Source of the DNA: an uncultured Eubacteriales bacterium
Lineage (GTDB): Bacteria; Bacillota; Clostridia; Christensenellales; Pumilibacteraceae
Assembly (NCBI GenBank): GCA_900553005.1
Contig: USBU01000038.1
Location: 1-8,384 of the forward strand
Direction: 5' to 3'
DNA: 8,384 nucleotides
Shown piece after piece: positions 7,361 to 8,384 of this stretch (position 1 is its first letter; each line of letters begins with the position of its first letter). Under the pieces are notes generated by a model. That model worked only from the letters and a program-made list of their open reading frames with translations, did not search any database and was not told where the DNA came from. A program made the position numbers and the translations under genes.

Positions 7361-7389
7361 TTTACAATTTTGCGTTTCGGTAGTATAAT
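7361..7389 (+). promoter_or_regulatory. Sigma-70/sigma-A promoter for the ferritin gene
   Basis: The -35 element TTTACA (7361-7366) is separated by exactly 17 bases from a perfect -10 element TATAAT (7384-7389). Transcription would start near 7396, giving a leader of only about 23 bases that contains the AGGAGG ribosome binding site at 7403-7408. Confidence 0.85.
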
Positions 7390-7418
7390 ATTATCAAAAT
7401 TCAGGAGGATTTTGATTT

Positions 7419-7928
7419 ATGGATAAAAAAGTTTCAGCGCTTATTAACGATCAGATAAACAAGGAGTTTTATTCGGCGTATCTTTATCTCGATTTCGCCA
7501 ATTATTTCGAGCGCCGCGGTCTTGCGGGTTTTGCAAACTGGTACACGGTGCAGGCTCAGGAGGAGCGCGATCATGCAATGCTGATGTACCGCTTTCTTTT
7601 GAATAATGACGAACGGGTTACCTTCGGCGCGGTTGCGGCTCCCGATAAAAGCCTTGATTCCGACATCGCGGTTTTGAAAGCGGGGCTTGAACACGAAAAA
7701 TACGTTACTTCGCTTATCAACGATATTTATGCGGCCGCTTATTCGGTCAAGGATTTCCGCACTATGCAGTTTTTGGACTGGTTCGTAAAGGAGCAGGGCG
7801 AGGAAGAAAAGAACGCAACGGATATGATAACCAAAATGGAGCTGTTCGGCACGGACGCAAAAGGCCTTTACATGCTGGATAACGAGCTTAAGGCGCGCGT
7901 TTATGCGGCTCCTTCGCTGGTGCTTTGA
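7419..7928 (+). CDS. ftnA: Non-heme ferritin (FtnA-type iron storage protein)
   Basis: Cytoplasmic iron-storage protein expected to form a 24-subunit cage that oxidises Fe(II) and stores it as a ferric mineral. At 169 residues it has the usual bacterial ferritin length. The ferroxidase residues are visible one position earlier than in E. coli FtnA: E16 in NKEFYSAYLY, Y23, E49 and H52 in QEERDH, E93, and Q126 with E129 in KEQGEEE. No heme-ligand methionine signature of bacterioferritin stands out, so a non-heme ferritin is the better call. AGGAGG at 7403-7408 lies ten bases before the ATG. The gene has its own promoter and a terminator right after it, so it is monocistronic. In an anaerobe it would also limit damage from oxygen by sequestering ferrous iron. 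Confidence 0.96.
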   Translation: MDKKVSALINDQINKEFYSAYLYLDFANYFERRGLAGFANWYTVQAQEERDHAMLMYRFLLNNDERVTFGAVAAPDKSLDSDIAVLKAGLEHEKYVTSLINDIYAAAYSVKDFRTMQFLDWFVKEQGEEEKNATDMITKMELFGTDAKGLYMLDNELKARVYAAPSLVL

Positions 7929-7960
7929 CAGTACGATATTCCCGTCTCGGGAAAATTATG

Positions 7961-7998
7961 AAAACCGGAGAATAAAGTTTTCCGGTTTTATATTTTTT
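7961..7998 (+). terminator. Rho-independent terminator after the ferritin gene
   Basis: AAAACCGGA (7961-7969) pairs with TCCGGTTTT (7981-7989). The stem extends inward by one G-U and two A-U pairs to leave a five-base loop at 7973-7977. The tail ATATTTTTT ends at 7998. It begins 32 bases after the ferritin stop and separates that gene from the next one. Confidence 0.9.
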
Positions 7999-8035
7999 CG
8001 AGCTTAAAAATTTCAATCGGAGATAGGTTTTCCTT

Positions 8036-8357
8036 ATGGATAATATCACCGAGGCGATAGACGCTCTTACGCTCAAGCCTCTCAAATCTACAAGCTTTCA
8101 GCGGATACAGATTCTGTCCGAACTTAAAAATAAGTATGCCGATATGCCACAGCCGCTGCGTTTCGGCGCGGTTATGTACGAGCTTTTGGATCGAGTGGAC
8201 GTGCCCGTTTGCGACTGCGATCTAATAGCCGGCAGATGTCCGGATAAGACGCTTGACGACGGCGAGGAGGAATTATACGGACAGTTTACCGCCGATGAAA
8301 GAAATTTGTATAAAACGACCGTTTTCGACACGGGGCACTGTACGCTCGATTGGGAGG
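8036..8357 (+). CDS. 3'-truncated gene, possibly a pyruvate formate-lyase-like glycyl radical enzyme
   Basis: From ATG 8036 the frame is open for 107 codons up to the adapter junction, so this is the N-terminal end of a larger protein. The blocks LLDRVDVPVCDCDLIAGRCP (50-69) and DTGHCTLDWE (98-107) resemble the early region of pyruvate formate-lyase-like glycyl radical enzymes. There a 'D-E-L-I-V-G-R' type segment is followed some 30 residues later by 'G-H-x-x-P-D-Y/W-E'. The glycyl radical and active-site cysteine would lie far downstream and cannot be checked, so the assignment is tentative. The start is the only one available because an in-frame TAG stands at 8024-8026. The best ribosome binding site, GGAG at 8019-8022, is 13 bases away, which is rather far. 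The ferritin terminator lies just upstream and I see no clear promoter of its own. Codon use resembles that of the neighbours. Confidence 0.55.
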
Positions 8358-8384
8358 CTGTCTCTTATACACATCTCCGAGCCC
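8358..8384 (-). other. Illumina Nextera/Tn5 adapter contamination, right end (not genomic)
   Basis: CTGTCTCTTATACACATCT (8358-8376) is the reverse complement of the 19-base Tn5 mosaic end. The following CCGAGCCC continues the reverse complement of the Nextera Read 2 adapter. The 27 bases are an exact inverted copy of 22-48 at the other end. The frame that begins at 8036 runs into it, so any residues translated past 8357 are artificial. Confidence 0.98.

Larger units (their letters stand above)
6922..7418. other. Non-coding stretch between galT and the ferritin gene
   Basis: About 500 T-rich bases (on the + strand) with no convincing gene. In order it holds: a near-palindrome CCGGAAAAACGTTTTTGCGG at 6934-6953; the galT terminator at 6975-7007; an interrupted coding-like frame on the - strand (7214 to 6996); an inverted repeat TTTGCCG/CGGCAAA at 7133-7139 and 7152-7158; a candidate operator at 7340-7354; and the ferritin promoter at 7361-7389. 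A 79-codon + strand frame at 7089-7328 has no useful ribosome binding site and resembles no family I know, so I do not call it. Confidence 0.75.

Noticed and set aside
7939..7953. Hairpin TTCCCG-TCT-CGGGAA right after the ferritin stop as a terminator
   Set aside because: The six-pair stem is not followed by a U tract; the real terminator lies at 7961-7998.
7888..8331. Short - strand frames at 7888-8085 and 8098-8331
   Set aside because: They overlap the ferritin end, its terminator and the truncated + strand gene, and their composition is that of antisense shadows.
22..8384. Terminal inverted repeats as a transposon or composite mobile element
   Set aside because: The repeats are Nextera Read 2 adapter sequence with Tn5 mosaic ends, and the left one continues into an index and P7 primer. 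There is no transposase gene.

Overview
The window looks like one contig from a member of the Bacillota, most likely a Clostridia-like anaerobe. It comes from a short-read library whose Nextera/Tn5 adapters were not trimmed. The evidence for the lineage is the long, eukaryote-like (type 2) isoleucyl-tRNA synthetase, the roughly 500-residue class II galactose-1-phosphate uridylyltransferase, the non-heme ferritin, AGGAGG-type ribosome binding sites, short intergenic gaps and oligo-U terminators. I cannot name a genus from the sequence. Bases 1-48 and 8358-8384 are adapter, not genome, so genuine sequence runs from 49 to 8357.

Region 49-6921 holds five genes on the + strand that read as one transcription unit: a 5'-truncated hemolysin III/PAQR-family membrane protein, ileS, an RlmI-like SAM-dependent methyltransferase (4-nt ATGA overlap with ileS), an RluA-family pseudouridine synthase (14-nt gap) and a class II galT (34-nt gap). 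No terminator or promoter is apparent between them. A strong, probably bidirectional intrinsic terminator at 6975-7007 closes the unit. Three of the five genes concern translation (tRNA charging and RNA modification), galT belongs to the Leloir galactose pathway, and the membrane protein has no clear link to either.

Region 6922-7418 is a non-coding stretch of about 500 bases. It holds the galT terminator, a curious coding-like but start-less and interrupted reading frame on the - strand (7214 down to 6996), a small inverted repeat, and a clear sigma-70/sigma-A promoter (TTTACA, 17 bases, TATAAT) for the next gene. A candidate PerR/Fur-family operator lies just upstream of the promoter.

Region 7419-8357 holds a monocistronic ferritin with intact ferroxidase residues and its own terminator. 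It is followed by the first 107 codons of a gene cut off by the contig end; its N-terminal pattern resembles pyruvate formate-lyase-like glycyl radical enzymes, which is only a tentative call.

I found no mobile element, CRISPR array, defence system or other novel multi-gene system. The perfect 27-bp inverted repeats at the ends are sequencing adapters and must not be read as transposon ends. The observations most worth following are the - strand relic, the absence of a T-box leader directly before ileS, and the missing catalytic cysteine in the RlmI-like methyltransferase.
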